A stretch of 64,000 nt of DNA. Source: Amycolatopsis solani (GTDB lineage: Bacteria > Actinomycetota > Actinomycetes > Mycobacteriales > Pseudonocardiaceae). A model generated the notes under the pieces. The model was not told where the DNA came from and searched no databases. It saw nothing but the letters and a program-made list of their open reading frames with translations. The stretch lies in assembly GCF_033441515.1 (NCBI RefSeq), contig NZ_JAWQJT010000002.1:2542001-2606000 (forward strand). Reading direction: 5' to 3'. The position numbers were made by a program, and so were the translations under genes. Below, in pieces: positions 10,646 to 19,306 of the stretch. Positions within the stretch are counted from its first letter, which is position 1, and every line of letters starts with the position of its first letter.

Positions 10646-11194
10646 ATGGCCGGAGAGCTGAACGGACGCCGGGTCGCCATCCTCGCGGCCGACGGGGTGG
10701 AGCGGGTCGAGCTGGAGGAGCCGCGGAAAGCGCTGGACGACGCCGGCGCTGCCACCACCGTGGTCTCCATTTCCGACGGCGAAATCCAGGCCCGGAACAA
10801 CGATCTCGAGGACGCCGGCACCTTCAAGGTGGACAAGCTGGTCGGCGACGTATCGGTCGACGACTACGAGGCGCTGCTCCTGCCGGGCGGGACGGTGAAC
10901 CCGGACAAGCTGCGGATGGAACCCGCCGCGGTGCGGTTCGTCCGCGACTTCGTCCAGTCGGGCAAGCCGGTCGCCTCGATCTGCCACGGCCCGTGGAACT
11001 TCGTCGAGGCCGACGTCGCGCGGGGCCGCCGGCTGACGTCGTGGCCCAGCGTGCGCACCGACCTGCGCAACGCCGGAGCCGAGGTGGTCGACGAGCAGGT
11101 CGTCACCGACGGCAACATCACCACGAGCCGGTCGCCCGACGACCTGCCGGCCTTCTGCGAGCGCATCGTGGCGGAGTTCGCCAAAACCTCGTAG
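10646..11194 (+). CDS. DJ-1/PfpI family protein (protease/deglycase type)
   Basis: A 182-residue type 1 glutamine-amidotransferase-like protein of the PfpI/YhbO group. The nucleophile elbow ASICHGP holds the conserved cysteine C113 with its neighbouring His, and the acidic residue of the triad is in the N-terminal DGVERVELEEP motif. Family members have been assigned protease, glyoxalase III or deglycase activity and respond to stress. It starts one base after the dehydrogenase stop and is surely co-transcribed with it. Which reaction it catalyses here cannot be told. Confidence 0.88.
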   Translation: MAGELNGRRVAILAADGVERVELEEPRKALDDAGAATTVVSISDGEIQARNNDLEDAGTFKVDKLVGDVSVDDYEALLLPGGTVNPDKLRMEPAAVRFVRDFVQSGKPVASICHGPWNFVEADVARGRRLTSWPSVRTDLRNAGAEVVDEQVVTDGNITTSRSPDDLPAFCERIVAEFAKTS

Positions 11195-11223
11195 CCCGCC
11201 GGTCCGTCCGGGCTGTTCTGGTG

Positions 11224-11496
11224 TCAGCCGCGCCGGCTTCTCGCGGCTGCCGCCAGGACGGCCCGGGCCGCCAGCAGTCCGCCGAACCCGGGGACGAGGG
11301 CCCGGGCCCAGATCCGGCTTCGCCCGTTCGCCACGAGGACCGCGGTGACGATCGTGGCGGTGTAGGCCAGGCCGTGCACCGGGCCGACGATGCCGGAGAC
11401 CGTCCGGTGGTGGACCGTGACCAGGTTGAGCAGCAGCACGGCCAGGGAACCGAGCTCGAGGGTGCCGAGCACCCGCAGCGCGCGTCGGGCGCTCAC
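11224..11496 (-). CDS. small DUF3817-like membrane protein
   Basis: A 90-residue protein with three hydrophobic segments (LELGSLAVLLLNLVTVHH, GPVHGLAYTATIVTAVLV, ALVPGFGGLLAARAVLAAAA), fitting the DUF3817 integral membrane family; function unknown. The GTG at 11496 overlaps the TGA of the upstream membrane gene (GTGA), showing translational coupling. Confidence 0.65.
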   Translation of the reverse strand: MSARRALRVLGTLELGSLAVLLLNLVTVHHRTVSGIVGPVHGLAYTATIVTAVLVANGRSRIWARALVPGFGGLLAARAVLAAAARSRRG

Positions 11497-11939
11497 CGGC
11501 CGACCCCCGTCGTCGAGCCGGGGCGGATGATCATCAGCACGACCACCACCGCCCAGAGCAGGTTGAAGATCCCCGTGGTCATCGCCAGGCGGCGGTCCGG
11601 GCTGCCGGTGCTGAGGACCTGTCGCTGGCCCGGGAGAACCAGGCCGATCAGCAGCACGGCGGCGATCCCGGTCAGGACCATGGAGACGATCAGCCAGGTT
11701 TCGCCGAGCACGCCGAGGGCCGCTCCGGTCGCGATGCCGAACACGGGCACGAAGATCCCGATGACCGCGTACACGCGCGTGATCCGGTTCAGCACACCGG
11801 GAACCGCGTTCTTGCGCGGGTCGTCCGGCGCGAGGTGCGCCACGCGAGCCGCGGCGGGGAACATGCTCGCCGCGACGGCGACCGGCCCGATGGCGAGAAT
11901 GGCGGCGAGGACGTGCACGGACAGGAGAAACGCTTTCAT
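11493..11939 (-). CDS. small DUF2269-like membrane protein
   Basis: A 148-residue protein with four predicted membrane helices, beginning MKAFLLSVHVLAAILAIGPV. The opening His-containing helix and the central RITRVYAVIGIFVPVFG segment resemble DUF2269-type membrane proteins, assigned with moderate certainty. No catalytic motif is visible. It is translationally coupled to the smaller DUF3817-like gene downstream; the two may form a complex, which is inference. Confidence 0.6.
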   Translation of the reverse strand: MKAFLLSVHVLAAILAIGPVAVAASMFPAAARVAHLAPDDPRKNAVPGVLNRITRVYAVIGIFVPVFGIATGAALGVLGETWLIVSMVLTGIAAVLLIGLVLPGQRQVLSTGSPDRRLAMTTGIFNLLWAVVVVLMIIRPGSTTGVGR

Positions 11940-12034
11940 GCGCTGGTCTCGACTCGCGGGTGAGGCATCGGCAACCCTTTCGCGGATGATGATCAGGTGC
12001 CATGCTCCGCACCGCCGGCCCCGGCGACAACTGG

Positions 12035-12904
12035 CTATCCGGCCAGATTCCGCCTGAATCCCGCCGAGCTCGCCGGCCGAGTCCGCATCGCTTCGCCGAT
12101 CGTGGTCAGTGTCGCGATCGGATCGTCGCCGACCGGGTAGACGCCGACCTGGTCCGCCCCGGCCTCCAAGTGAGCTCGCAGTCCGGCCACGACGGTCGCG
12201 GGCTCGCCGTACGCCACCAGTGCGTCGATGAGGCGGTCGCTGCCGGAACCGGCGAGGTCTTCGTCGGTGAAGCCCAGGCGGCGCAGTGCGGCCGCGTAGT
12301 TGGTGACCCGCAGGGCGGCACCGGGCGGCTGGGAGCGCGCGAGTGCCCGGGCCCGGGCGGCGTCGGTCTCCAGCAGCGCGAAGTGGCCGGGCAGCACCAG
12401 CTTTCCGGGGCCGAGGAGCGCCCTCGCCTGCCGGGTGTGGTCCGGGGTGACCATGCACGGGACGGTGCCGGCGGTGCGATCGCGGGCCAGGCGCAGCATC
12501 CGCGGTCCGAGCGCGGCCAGCACGATCCGCTCGGCGGGCACCCCGGCCGCGGTCAGGGCGTCCACATAGGACGTCAGCTTGGCGTGCGGTGAAGCGTATT
12601 CGGTGTGGACTTCGCGGTGCCCGATCCCCACGCCCAGCAGGAACCGGCCGGGGTGCGCCGCTTCGATCCGGTGAAAGGAAGCGGCGACGGTACCGGCTTC
12701 GGCGGTCCAGGCGTTGACGATGCTCGTGCCGACGACGAGCCGGGTGGTGGCGTCGAGCAGCTCTTCGGCCTGGGCGAGGTCGGCCGGTGGTGAGGCGTCG
12801 AGCCAGAGCGTGCCGTAGCCGGCCCGTTCGAGTTCGCGGGCCCCGTCCGGGGTCGCCTGGTGGTCGCGCAGGTGGGCGCCGAGGGTGCCGAGGTCGATGG
12901 TCAT
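12035..12904 (-). CDS. luciferase-like F420-dependent oxidoreductase (TIGR03620-like)
   Basis: A 289-residue TIM-barrel protein of the bacterial luciferase family. The ERAGYGTLWLDASPPAD opening, the VGTSIVNAWT strand, FLLGVGIGH and the C-terminal ADQVGVYPVGDDP are typical of actinobacterial coenzyme F420-dependent enzymes that reduce or oxidise unknown substrates. The ATG at 12904 is divergent from the lysR gene; the shared 89-bp region makes LysR control likely. Confidence 0.85.
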   Translation of the reverse strand: MTIDLGTLGAHLRDHQATPDGARELERAGYGTLWLDASPPADLAQAEELLDATTRLVVGTSIVNAWTAEAGTVAASFHRIEAAHPGRFLLGVGIGHREVHTEYASPHAKLTSYVDALTAAGVPAERIVLAALGPRMLRLARDRTAGTVPCMVTPDHTRQARALLGPGKLVLPGHFALLETDAARARALARSQPPGAALRVTNYAAALRRLGFTDEDLAGSGSDRLIDALVAYGEPATVVAGLRAHLEAGADQVGVYPVGDDPIATLTTIGEAMRTRPASSAGFRRNLAG

Positions 12905-12993
12905 GGGACGAGCTCACCACCCGCTTCGGCCGCGAACCAGATCCGGTGCCGACGCGCAGCGATAACCTGGCGGCATCGGCGGAGGAGGATTCG

Positions 12994-13857
12994 GTGGAGC
13001 TACGAGCGTTGCGGTACTTCGTCACGGTCGCCGACGAGCTGCACTTCGGCCGCGCGGCGGAGCGGCTGCACATCGCCCAGCCCGCCGTCAGCCGGCAGAT
13101 CGCGCAGCTGGAACGCGAGCTGGGGACGCGCCTGTTCGACCGCACCCCCCGCCGGGTCCGGCTCACCGCGGCCGGGCACCGGGTGCTCGACGCGGCGCGC
13201 GAAACGCTGGCGGCGGCCGACCGGGTCCGGGGAGCCGCCGGGGCGGCCGGGGGCACGATGCGCATCGGCATCGGCGCCGGTTTCACCACGCGCCTCGAGC
13301 GCGGCATCGACGCGTTGCGCGAGGCGTCGCCGTTCGACGTCGTCCTCGTCGACCTGCCGCTCACCGCTCGCTTGGCCGCGCTGCGGCACGGGGAAATCGA
13401 CCTGGCGCTGGCCAGGGGCGTGCACGCGGCCGACGGCTTGGAGGTGCTGCCGAGCTGGACCGAGCCGCTGCTGGCCGTGCTGTCCCGGCGGCACCCCGCG
13501 GCCGGCCGGACCGCGGTCGGTGTCGACGAGCTGGCGGAGAGCACCCTGCGCCTGCCGTCCCGGGACCAGGACCCGGCGCTGCACGACGCCGTCACTTCGG
13601 CGCTCGGACCGTCCGCGCGGCTCGGCCGGCCCGCCGGGACGCCGCAGCACACGGTCGTCGAGGTGGGCTCCGACCCGGGCAGCTGGACCGTGCTGCCCGC
13701 GGACCAGGCCGCCGAAGTCCGGTCCGCGCGGGTGCGCGCCGTCCCGCTCCGGCCGCGGATGACCATCGCCGGGAGCGTCATCACCCCGCCGGACCTGCCC
13801 GGCCGGTGCGCCGCCGCACACGCGGCCGCGTTCGGGGACGGACTCACGTCAGGCTGA
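12994..13857 (+). CDS. LysR-family transcriptional regulator
   Basis: A 287-residue regulator. The N-terminal winged helix-turn-helix is textbook (ELRALRYFVTVADELHFGRA, AQPAVSRQIAQLERELGTRLF). The effector domain after residue 90 is full length. The GTG at 12994 is preceded by GGAGGAGG. It is divergent from one luciferase-like oxidoreductase and its 3' end overlaps the 3' end of another by 9 bp. LysR proteins usually control the divergent neighbour, so the gene ending at 12035 is the first candidate target. Confidence 0.92.
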   Translation: MELRALRYFVTVADELHFGRAAERLHIAQPAVSRQIAQLERELGTRLFDRTPRRVRLTAAGHRVLDAARETLAAADRVRGAAGAAGGTMRIGIGAGFTTRLERGIDALREASPFDVVLVDLPLTARLAALRHGEIDLALARGVHAADGLEVLPSWTEPLLAVLSRRHPAAGRTAVGVDELAESTLRLPSRDQDPALHDAVTSALGPSARLGRPAGTPQHTVVEVGSDPGSWTVLPADQAAEVRSARVRAVPLRPRMTIAGSVITPPDLPGRCAAAHAAAFGDGLTSG

Positions 13858-14973
13858 TCGGTTCCAGTGCTCCGCGAGCAGTTCGTAGGACCGGACCCGG
13901 TCGGCGTGCCGGTGCGTGATGGTCGTGATCACGAGCTCGTCGGCGCCGGTTGCCTCTTGCAGACGGCGCAGCCCGTCGGCCACGGTCGCGGGGGAGCCGA
14001 CGAACTGGGTGTCGACGCGGTCCGCGACCAGCGCGCGGTCTTCGTCCGTCCACGCGTGCTCGGCGGCTTCCTCCGGCGTGGGGAAGGGGATCGCGCCCTC
14101 GGCGCGACGGATGCCGCGGACCCACAAGCCGTAGCCGGCGGCCAGTTCGCGGGCGGTGGCGTCGTCCTCGGCGACGACGGCGTCGGCCGACACCGCGACG
14201 TAAGGCTCCGGGAGCGCGTCCGAGGGCTGGAAGGCCTTCCGGTAGGCGCCGACGGCTTCGAGCACACCGGACGGGCTGACGTGGTAGTTCGCGGCGAACC
14301 GCAGGGAATTGCGGCCGGCCACGGACGCGCTCTGGCCGCCGCTGCTGCCGAGGATCCAGACTTCCGGCCGCGCGCCTTCGCCCGGCACGGCGTGCGCGCG
14401 CAGGCCTTCCGCGGACCGGTAGGTGCCGGCCAGCAGGGCGAGGATGTCGCCGACCTGCTCGCCGTAGTCGGGGGATTCGGCGCCGGGTTGCTGGAGGAGC
14501 TGGAAGGTCAGCGCGAGCCGCGGCGAACCGGCCAGCCGGCTGAAGTCGGGTTTCGGCGGGACGAGCAGGCCGCCGGCCCGGCGCGCGGGTTCGGGCGGCC
14601 GGGCGGCCGCCGCGGAATATTCGCGGACGAGCTGCTTGCCGCTGCGGCCGAGCCCGAGGTCGAGACGTCCGGGGTGGAGTGCCTCGAGCAGGCCGAACTC
14701 CTCGACCACCGCCAGCGGCGTGCGGTGGGCGAGCTGGACGCCCGCGGACCCGAGCCGGATTCGGCTGGTGGCCCCGGCGACCAGGGCGATCAGCACCGGC
14801 GGCGAAGCTCCGGCGACGCCCGGGTTGAGGTGGTGCTCGGCGAACCAGTAGCGGTGGTAGCCGAAGCGCTCGGTCCGCTGGGCGAGGTCGACGGTGTTAC
14901 GCACGGCCTCGGCGACGTCGGACCCGGAACTGACCGGGACGAGGTCGAGCACCGACAGCGGGACATCAGGCAT
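13849..14973 (-). CDS. luciferase-like monooxygenase (MsnO8-type)
   Basis: A 374-residue flavin-dependent monooxygenase of the LLM class. Key features are LSVLDLVPVSSG, the RYWFAEHHLNPGVAGASP motif and the LHPGRLDLGLGR phosphate-binding region at about residue 110, typical of the MsnO8/YhbW group. The ATG at 14973 has a GGAGGAGG site. The substrate is unknown; the family includes alkane and xenobiotic oxygenases. A 156-bp gap divides it from the divergent sulfite-oxidase-like gene. Confidence 0.88.
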   Translation of the reverse strand: MPDVPLSVLDLVPVSSGSDVAEAVRNTVDLAQRTERFGYHRYWFAEHHLNPGVAGASPPVLIALVAGATSRIRLGSAGVQLAHRTPLAVVEEFGLLEALHPGRLDLGLGRSGKQLVREYSAAAARPPEPARRAGGLLVPPKPDFSRLAGSPRLALTFQLLQQPGAESPDYGEQVGDILALLAGTYRSAEGLRAHAVPGEGARPEVWILGSSGGQSASVAGRNSLRFAANYHVSPSGVLEAVGAYRKAFQPSDALPEPYVAVSADAVVAEDDATARELAAGYGLWVRGIRRAEGAIPFPTPEEAAEHAWTDEDRALVADRVDTQFVGSPATVADGLRRLQEATGADELVITTITHRHADRVRSYELLAEHWNRSA

Positions 14974-15129
14974 GGCGGGTCTCCTCCTCCGGCGCGGACG
15001 CTCCACAGGTATCCCGCGTCGTGGGGTGGCCGCACGGGTGCTCAGGATGTGGACTCGCCAGCTTCGACGCCCCCGTTCCGCACCGTGGACGTGCTGGCCC
15101 GCCGTCGGCGGCCCCCCGAAGATGCCCCC

Positions 15130-16395
15130 ATGACCGTGCCGAACGACGAGTCCGCTTACGACCGGGTGCGCTGGGCGCAGTGGCAGGCGGGACAGGCGCG
15201 CCTGCCGGGGCTGAGCCGGCGCGGCCTGCTGCGGCTGACGGCCGCCGGTGGCCTCGCGCTGACCGCGCTCGGGACGGCACCGGGCACGGCGTCGGCCGCC
15301 GGCCCGATCGTGAAACCCCTGCCGCCGGAGTGGTTCGACGTCTACGGCACCAACGCCGAGACGCGCTGGGAAGCCATGAGCGGGCAGGGCTACCTGACCC
15401 CGGTCGACCGGTTCTTCGTCCGCGATCACACCTCGACCCCGGTGCTCGACGCCGCCGGCTGGCGGTTGCGGCTGTTCGGTTCCGGCCTGCGCGGCGCGCC
15501 CACGGCGGCGAACCCGGTCGAGCTGACCTACCGGGACCTGCGCCGGCTGCCGTCCGAGACGATCACCGCGTTCATCGAGTGCGCGGGCAACGGCCGGAGC
15601 TTCTTCACCAGCCAGCAAGGGCAGGCCGTGAGCGGGACGGCGTGGAAGCTCGGCGCGGTCGGGGTCGCGCGCTGGCGCGGAGTCCGCCTCGCGACGGTGC
15701 TCGCCAGGGCGGGGCTGACCCGCGACGCCGTCGACGTGCTCCCCGAGGGACTCGACCCGGACTACGTGACGGGCGGGGTGAACCTCGGCAAGGTGCGGCG
15801 GCCGCTGCCCGTGGGCAAGGCGCTGCAGGACGTCCTGCTGGCCTACGAGATGAACGGGGAGCCGCTGCCGCCCGACCACGGCTTCCCGGTGCGGCTGGTG
15901 GTGCCGTCGTGGGTGGGGATCTCGTCGATCAAGTGGCTGGGCCGGATCGAGGTGTCGGCGACGCCGTTGGTGTCGCCGTGGAGCACCCAGTTCTACCGGC
16001 TGCTGGGCCCGGACTACCCGGCCGAGGGCACGCTCGTGACCGAGCAGGTGGTGAAGAGCGCGTTCGAGCTCCCGTGGGACGCGACCTTGGCGGCCGGGCG
16101 GCGGCACGTCCTGCGCGGCCGGTCGTGGTCGGGCCACGGCCGGATCCGGCGGGTCGAGGTGAGCACGGACGGCTCGACCTGGGAGCAGGCGAAGCCGGTC
16201 GGGTCCACCGCCGATCGCGGGTGGCTGCGGTGGGAGTTCCCGTGGCGTCCCCGCACCGCCGGGGCGTACACGGTGCGGGCGCGCGCGACCGACGTGACCG
16301 GAGCGAGCCAGCCGGACGTCGCGCCGTACAACACGCAGGGCTATCTGTTCGGCGCGGTCGTCCGGCACCCGGTCACGGTCGTCCCGACCGCGTGA
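15130..16395 (+). CDS. Tat-exported sulfite-oxidase-family molybdoenzyme
   Basis: A 421-residue protein. Residues 30-57 form a twin-arginine signal (SRRGLLRLTAAGG, cleavage near ASAA), so it acts outside the membrane. The oxidoreductase molybdopterin domain has the Mo-ligating cysteine C151 in FIECAGNGRS, and a C-terminal Mo-co dimerisation domain follows (VEVSTDGSTWEQA). Family members oxidise sulfite or reduce S-oxides. No haem or partner gene is adjacent. The domain order and length fit soluble bacterial sulfite dehydrogenases; the true substrate is open. Confidence 0.88.
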   Translation: MTVPNDESAYDRVRWAQWQAGQARLPGLSRRGLLRLTAAGGLALTALGTAPGTASAAGPIVKPLPPEWFDVYGTNAETRWEAMSGQGYLTPVDRFFVRDHTSTPVLDAAGWRLRLFGSGLRGAPTAANPVELTYRDLRRLPSETITAFIECAGNGRSFFTSQQGQAVSGTAWKLGAVGVARWRGVRLATVLARAGLTRDAVDVLPEGLDPDYVTGGVNLGKVRRPLPVGKALQDVLLAYEMNGEPLPPDHGFPVRLVVPSWVGISSIKWLGRIEVSATPLVSPWSTQFYRLLGPDYPAEGTLVTEQVVKSAFELPWDATLAAGRRHVLRGRSWSGHGRIRRVEVSTDGSTWEQAKPVGSTADRGWLRWEFPWRPRTAGAYTVRARATDVTGASQPDVAPYNTQGYLFGAVVRHPVTVVPTA

Positions 16396-16426
16396 CGGGC
16401 TGTCCCGGCCGGGGAAGGAGCGCAGG

Positions 16427-16537
16427 GTGAAGCGGTGGATTCGCGCGCTCGCAAGAGCCTTGAGGGCGCCCGGATGGGTATTCGTGCCGCCGGTTCCGCC
16501 GTTCGAACCCGGCGTGGCCGTGCCCGTTCCGGACTGA
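16427..16537 (+). CDS. possible 36-residue basic/proline-rich small protein
   Basis: GTG at 16427 follows a good GGAAGGAG site with about 8-base spacing and opens a 36-codon frame ending TGA at 16535. The peptide starts with a basic amphipathic stretch (MKRWIRALARALRAPGW) and ends with a PV/PP-rich tail. It lies between the sulfite-oxidase-like gene and the ABC-importer promoter, on the same strand. No family is recognised. The ribosome site is the main support; it could still be chance. Confidence 0.35.
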   Translation: MKRWIRALARALRAPGWVFVPPVPPFEPGVAVPVPD

Positions 16538-16550
16538 AGTCCAGGATCTG

Positions 16551-16567
16551 GAACCAGGAACTGGTTC
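16551..16567. promoter_or_regulatory. palindromic operator before the amino-acid importer
   Basis: A perfect inverted repeat GAACCAG-GAA-CTGGTTC (7+3+7) ends one base before the -35 hexamer of the ABC promoter. Its size and place suit a dimeric regulator that activates from upstream or blocks polymerase. No regulator gene lies beside it. Confidence 0.5.
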
Positions 16568-16568
16568 A

Positions 16569-16598
16569 TTGACCCGGCTCGGTCCGGCTTCTTAAGGT
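16569..16598 (+). promoter_or_regulatory. sigma-A-type promoter of the amino-acid importer
   Basis: TTGACC (16569-16574), an 18-base spacer and TAAGGT (16593-16598) match a housekeeping promoter. The start point would be near 16605, giving a leader of about 115 bases that contains the hairpin at 16614-16634. Confidence 0.55.
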
Positions 16599-16613
16599 CA
16601 TGGGCATCAGCAG

Positions 16614-16634
16614 GAAAAGCGTTTCGCGCTTTTC
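16614..16634 (+). promoter_or_regulatory. leader hairpin
   Basis: GAAAAGCG and CGCTTTTC form an 8-bp perfect stem with a 5-base loop, followed by a pyrimidine-rich run. It lies about 10 bases into the predicted importer transcript and 85 bases before the first start codon. It may shape the leader or affect early elongation. It is A/T-rich in a very GC-rich genome, which makes chance less likely. Confidence 0.35.
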
Positions 16635-16719
16635 TTTCCGTTCTTGTCGGAACAGGTACCCTCATGCCCGAATCCGTTTGGCGCGCCTTCGAAGCGCCTC
16701 CCGTCGTCGCGGGGGCGAG

Positions 16720-17586
16720 ATGACCAGCGACCTCGGCACCCGGCCCGCGCCCGCCGCGGCCCCGGAAGAGTCGCTGAAGATCGTTCCCGCGCGGCACCCG
16801 CTGACCTGGATCGCCGCCGTCGTCGTGGCCGTTCTCGTGGCGATGGCCGGCCACGCGTTGCTGACCAACAAGGCTTTCGACTGGCCGACGTTCGCGAAGT
16901 TCGTCTTCCAGAAATCGATCTTGGAAGCCGTCGCGCTGACGCTGGAACTGACGTTGTTCGGCGTGGTCGCCGGATTCCTGCTGGGCACGGTATTGGCGTT
17001 GATGCGGATTTCCCGCAATCCGCTGTTGCGGGCGGTCAGCTGGACCTACACGTGGATCTTCCGGTCGGTGCCGCTCATTCTCCAGCTGCTTTTCTGGTAC
17101 AACCTCGCGATCCTGTACAACGAGATTTCGTTCGGCGTCCCGTTCGGGCCCTCGTTCGTCTCGGTGGGGACGATGAGCCTGATCCCGCCGTTCCTCGCCG
17201 CCGGCCTGGGGCTCGCCCTGCACCAAGGCGCCTACGCCGCGGAGATCGTGCGCGCCGGGTTCCTTTCGGTCGACGCCGGGCAGCGCGAGGCCGCCGCGGC
17301 GCTGGGCATCCCGGCCGGACGGCAGTTCCGCCGGATCGTGCTGCCGCAGGCGATGCGCACGATCGTGCCGACCGCGGCCAACGAGATCGTCGGCCTGCTC
17401 AAGGCGACGTCGCAGGTCTACGTGATGGCCCTGCCGGAACTGTTCTACCAGGTCCAGGTGATCTACACGCGCAGCGGCCGGGTGATCCCGCTGCTGCTGG
17501 TGGCCACGGCCTGGTACCTCGCGCTGACCACCGTGCTGTCGGTCGGGCAGTTCTTCCTCGAGCGCCGCCTGGGGCGTGGCGCATGA
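16720..17586 (+). CDS. polar amino-acid ABC transporter permease
   Basis: A 288-residue HisM/GlnP-type permease. After a hydrophilic N-terminal 30 residues come the helices of a His/Glu/Gln/Arg/opine permease domain, with LALTLELTLFGVVAGFLLG and the EAA loop AALGIPAGRQFRRIVLPQAMR that docks on the ATPase. The ATG at 16720 has a GGGGGCGAG site; longer in-frame starts give an Arg/Ser-rich extension that looks non-coding. It overlaps the ATPase gene (ATGA). Only one permease is present, so it likely acts as a homodimer. Confidence 0.9.
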   Translation: MTSDLGTRPAPAAAPEESLKIVPARHPLTWIAAVVVAVLVAMAGHALLTNKAFDWPTFAKFVFQKSILEAVALTLELTLFGVVAGFLLGTVLALMRISRNPLLRAVSWTYTWIFRSVPLILQLLFWYNLAILYNEISFGVPFGPSFVSVGTMSLIPPFLAAGLGLALHQGAYAAEIVRAGFLSVDAGQREAAAALGIPAGRQFRRIVLPQAMRTIVPTAANEIVGLLKATSQVYVMALPELFYQVQVIYTRSGRVIPLLLVATAWYLALTTVLSVGQFFLERRLGRGA

Positions 17587-18350
17587 CCACCGAGTACATG
17601 GTGGACGTCCGGGGCGTCCACAAGAGTTTCGGCGCGCTGACCGTCCTCGACGGCGTCGACCTCCAGGTGCGTCAGGGCGAAGTGACCGTCCTGCTGGGTC
17701 CGTCCGGGTCCGGGAAGTCGACGCTGCTGCGCCTGATCAACCACCTCGAGCGCGCCGACCGGGGCTTCATCAGCGTCGGCGGCGAGCTGATGGGCTACCG
17801 CCGTTCGGGCGACCGGCTGCACGAGCTCAAGGAACGCGAAATCCTCAAGCAGCGCACCAGGATCGGCTTCGTCTTCCAGAACTTCAACCTGTTCGGGCAC
17901 CTGACGGTGCTGGAGAACGTCGTCGAGGCACCGATTTCCGCGCAACGCCGTCCGCGCGCCGAAGCCGAAGCGAAAGCGCGCGAGCTGCTCACCCGGGTCG
18001 GCCTCGAGGAGAAGGCGGCCGAGTACCCGCGGCGGTTGTCCGGCGGGCAGCAGCAGCGCGTGGCGATCGCACGGGCGCTCGCCCTCGAGCCCGACGTCCT
18101 CCTGTTCGACGAGCCGACCTCGGCCCTCGACCCCGAGCTGGTGGGCGAGGTCCTGGAAGTCATCCGCGACCTGGCGAAAGCCGGGACGACCATGGTCGTC
18201 GTCACCCACGAGCTGGGCTTCGCCCGCGAGGTCGCCGACACCGTCGTGTTCCTCGACGCGGGCCGGGTGGTCGAACAAGGCCCGCCCGCCGACGTCCTCG
18301 ATCGCCCCCAGCACCCCCGCACCCGTTCCTTCGTCGAGAAAGTCCTTTGA
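17583..18350 (+). CDS. polar amino-acid ABC transporter ATPase
   Basis: A 255-residue ATPase energising import by the preceding permease. Walker A (GPSGSGKST), Q-loop, LSGGQQQR signature, Walker B (LLFDEPTSALD) and switch His (VTHELGFAREV) are all present. The group includes GlnQ, HisP and cystine importers. Start and stop overlap or abut the neighbours: ATGA with the permease, and the binding-protein ribosome site lies over the stop. Confidence 0.93.
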   Translation: MTTEYMVDVRGVHKSFGALTVLDGVDLQVRQGEVTVLLGPSGSGKSTLLRLINHLERADRGFISVGGELMGYRRSGDRLHELKEREILKQRTRIGFVFQNFNLFGHLTVLENVVEAPISAQRRPRAEAEAKARELLTRVGLEEKAAEYPRRLSGGQQQRVAIARALALEPDVLLFDEPTSALDPELVGEVLEVIRDLAKAGTTMVVVTHELGFAREVADTVVFLDAGRVVEQGPPADVLDRPQHPRTRSFVEKVL

Positions 18351-18358
18351 GGAGAGTC

Positions 18359-19297
18359 ATGAGACTGAGAACGCTTCTGCTCGCTTCGGTGTTCGCGCTC
18401 GCCGCGTGCGGCAGCCCCGAAGCGGCCACCACGGCACCCGCGGACCAGCCCGGCGGGGTCAACATCACCGCGAACCAGAACCGGATCCGGGCGCAGCAGG
18501 TCGACGCGATCGCCGCGCTCGTCCCGGCCGCCATCCGCACCCGTGGCACCCTCGTCGTCGGCACCACCGGCAACGGCACCCCGCCGCTGTCCTTCCGGGC
18601 GGACGACGACAAGACGGTCATCGGCGTCGAGCCCGACCTCGCCCAGCTGGTCGCCGACGTGCTCGGGCTGAAGCTCGACCTGCAGGCCTCGTCGTGGGAA
18701 AACCTGTTCCTCTCGGTGGAGAACCGGCAGTTCGACGCCGGGTTCTCGAACATCACGGTGACCGAGGAGCGCAAGGACAAGTACGACTTCGCGACCTACC
18801 GCAAGGACACGATCGCGTTCGAGGTCAAAAACGAGAAGAACATCGCGGTGAAGGAGGCGAAGGACATCGCCGGGCTCACCGTCGGCGTCGGCGCGGGGAC
18901 GAACCAGGAGCAGATCCTCCTGCGCTGGGACCAGCAGAACAAGGCGGGCGGGCTGGCCCCGGTGAAGTTCCAGTACTACCAGGCGACCTCCGAGTACTAC
19001 CTCGCGCTGCAGTCCGGCCGGATCGACGTCTACGCCGGCCCGAACCCGACGTCGGCCTACCACGTCGCCGTCGACGGGAAGACGAAGATCGTGGGCACGG
19101 TGTCCGGCGGCGGCACCATCCCGGCGGACATCGCGGCGATGACCAAGAAGGACAGCGGCCTGGTGCGGGCGCTGCAGCAGGCACTGGACACCGTGATCAA
19201 GAACGGGCAGTACGCCGAGGTCCTCAAGCGCTGGAACCTCGCGTCGGAGGCGCTGCCCGCGTCGGAGGTCAACCCGCAGGGCCTGCCGCGCAAGTGA
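18359..19297 (+). CDS. amino-acid ABC transporter substrate-binding lipoprotein
   Basis: A 312-residue family 3 extracellular solute-binding protein. A short signal with lipobox LAAC makes C17 the lipid-anchored cysteine. The core runs from TRGTLVVGTTGNGTPPLSF to the C-terminal EVLKRWNL helix, with YDFATYRKDTIAF and the cleft motif VGVGAGTNQEQ. It captures a polar amino acid, possibly a sulfur or acidic one, for the permease/ATPase pair; the ligand is not readable. The GAGGAGAG site overlaps the ATPase stop. Confidence 0.92.
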   Translation: MRLRTLLLASVFALAACGSPEAATTAPADQPGGVNITANQNRIRAQQVDAIAALVPAAIRTRGTLVVGTTGNGTPPLSFRADDDKTVIGVEPDLAQLVADVLGLKLDLQASSWENLFLSVENRQFDAGFSNITVTEERKDKYDFATYRKDTIAFEVKNEKNIAVKEAKDIAGLTVGVGAGTNQEQILLRWDQQNKAGGLAPVKFQYYQATSEYYLALQSGRIDVYAGPNPTSAYHVAVDGKTKIVGTVSGGGTIPADIAAMTKKDSGLVRALQQALDTVIKNGQYAEVLKRWNLASEALPASEVNPQGLPRK

Positions 19298-19306
19298 GCC
19301 GCGGGC

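Noticed and set aside
16614..16634. Riboswitch in the importer leader
   Set aside because: Only one short hairpin is seen and no known aptamer core could be recognised; kept as a plain leader hairpin.
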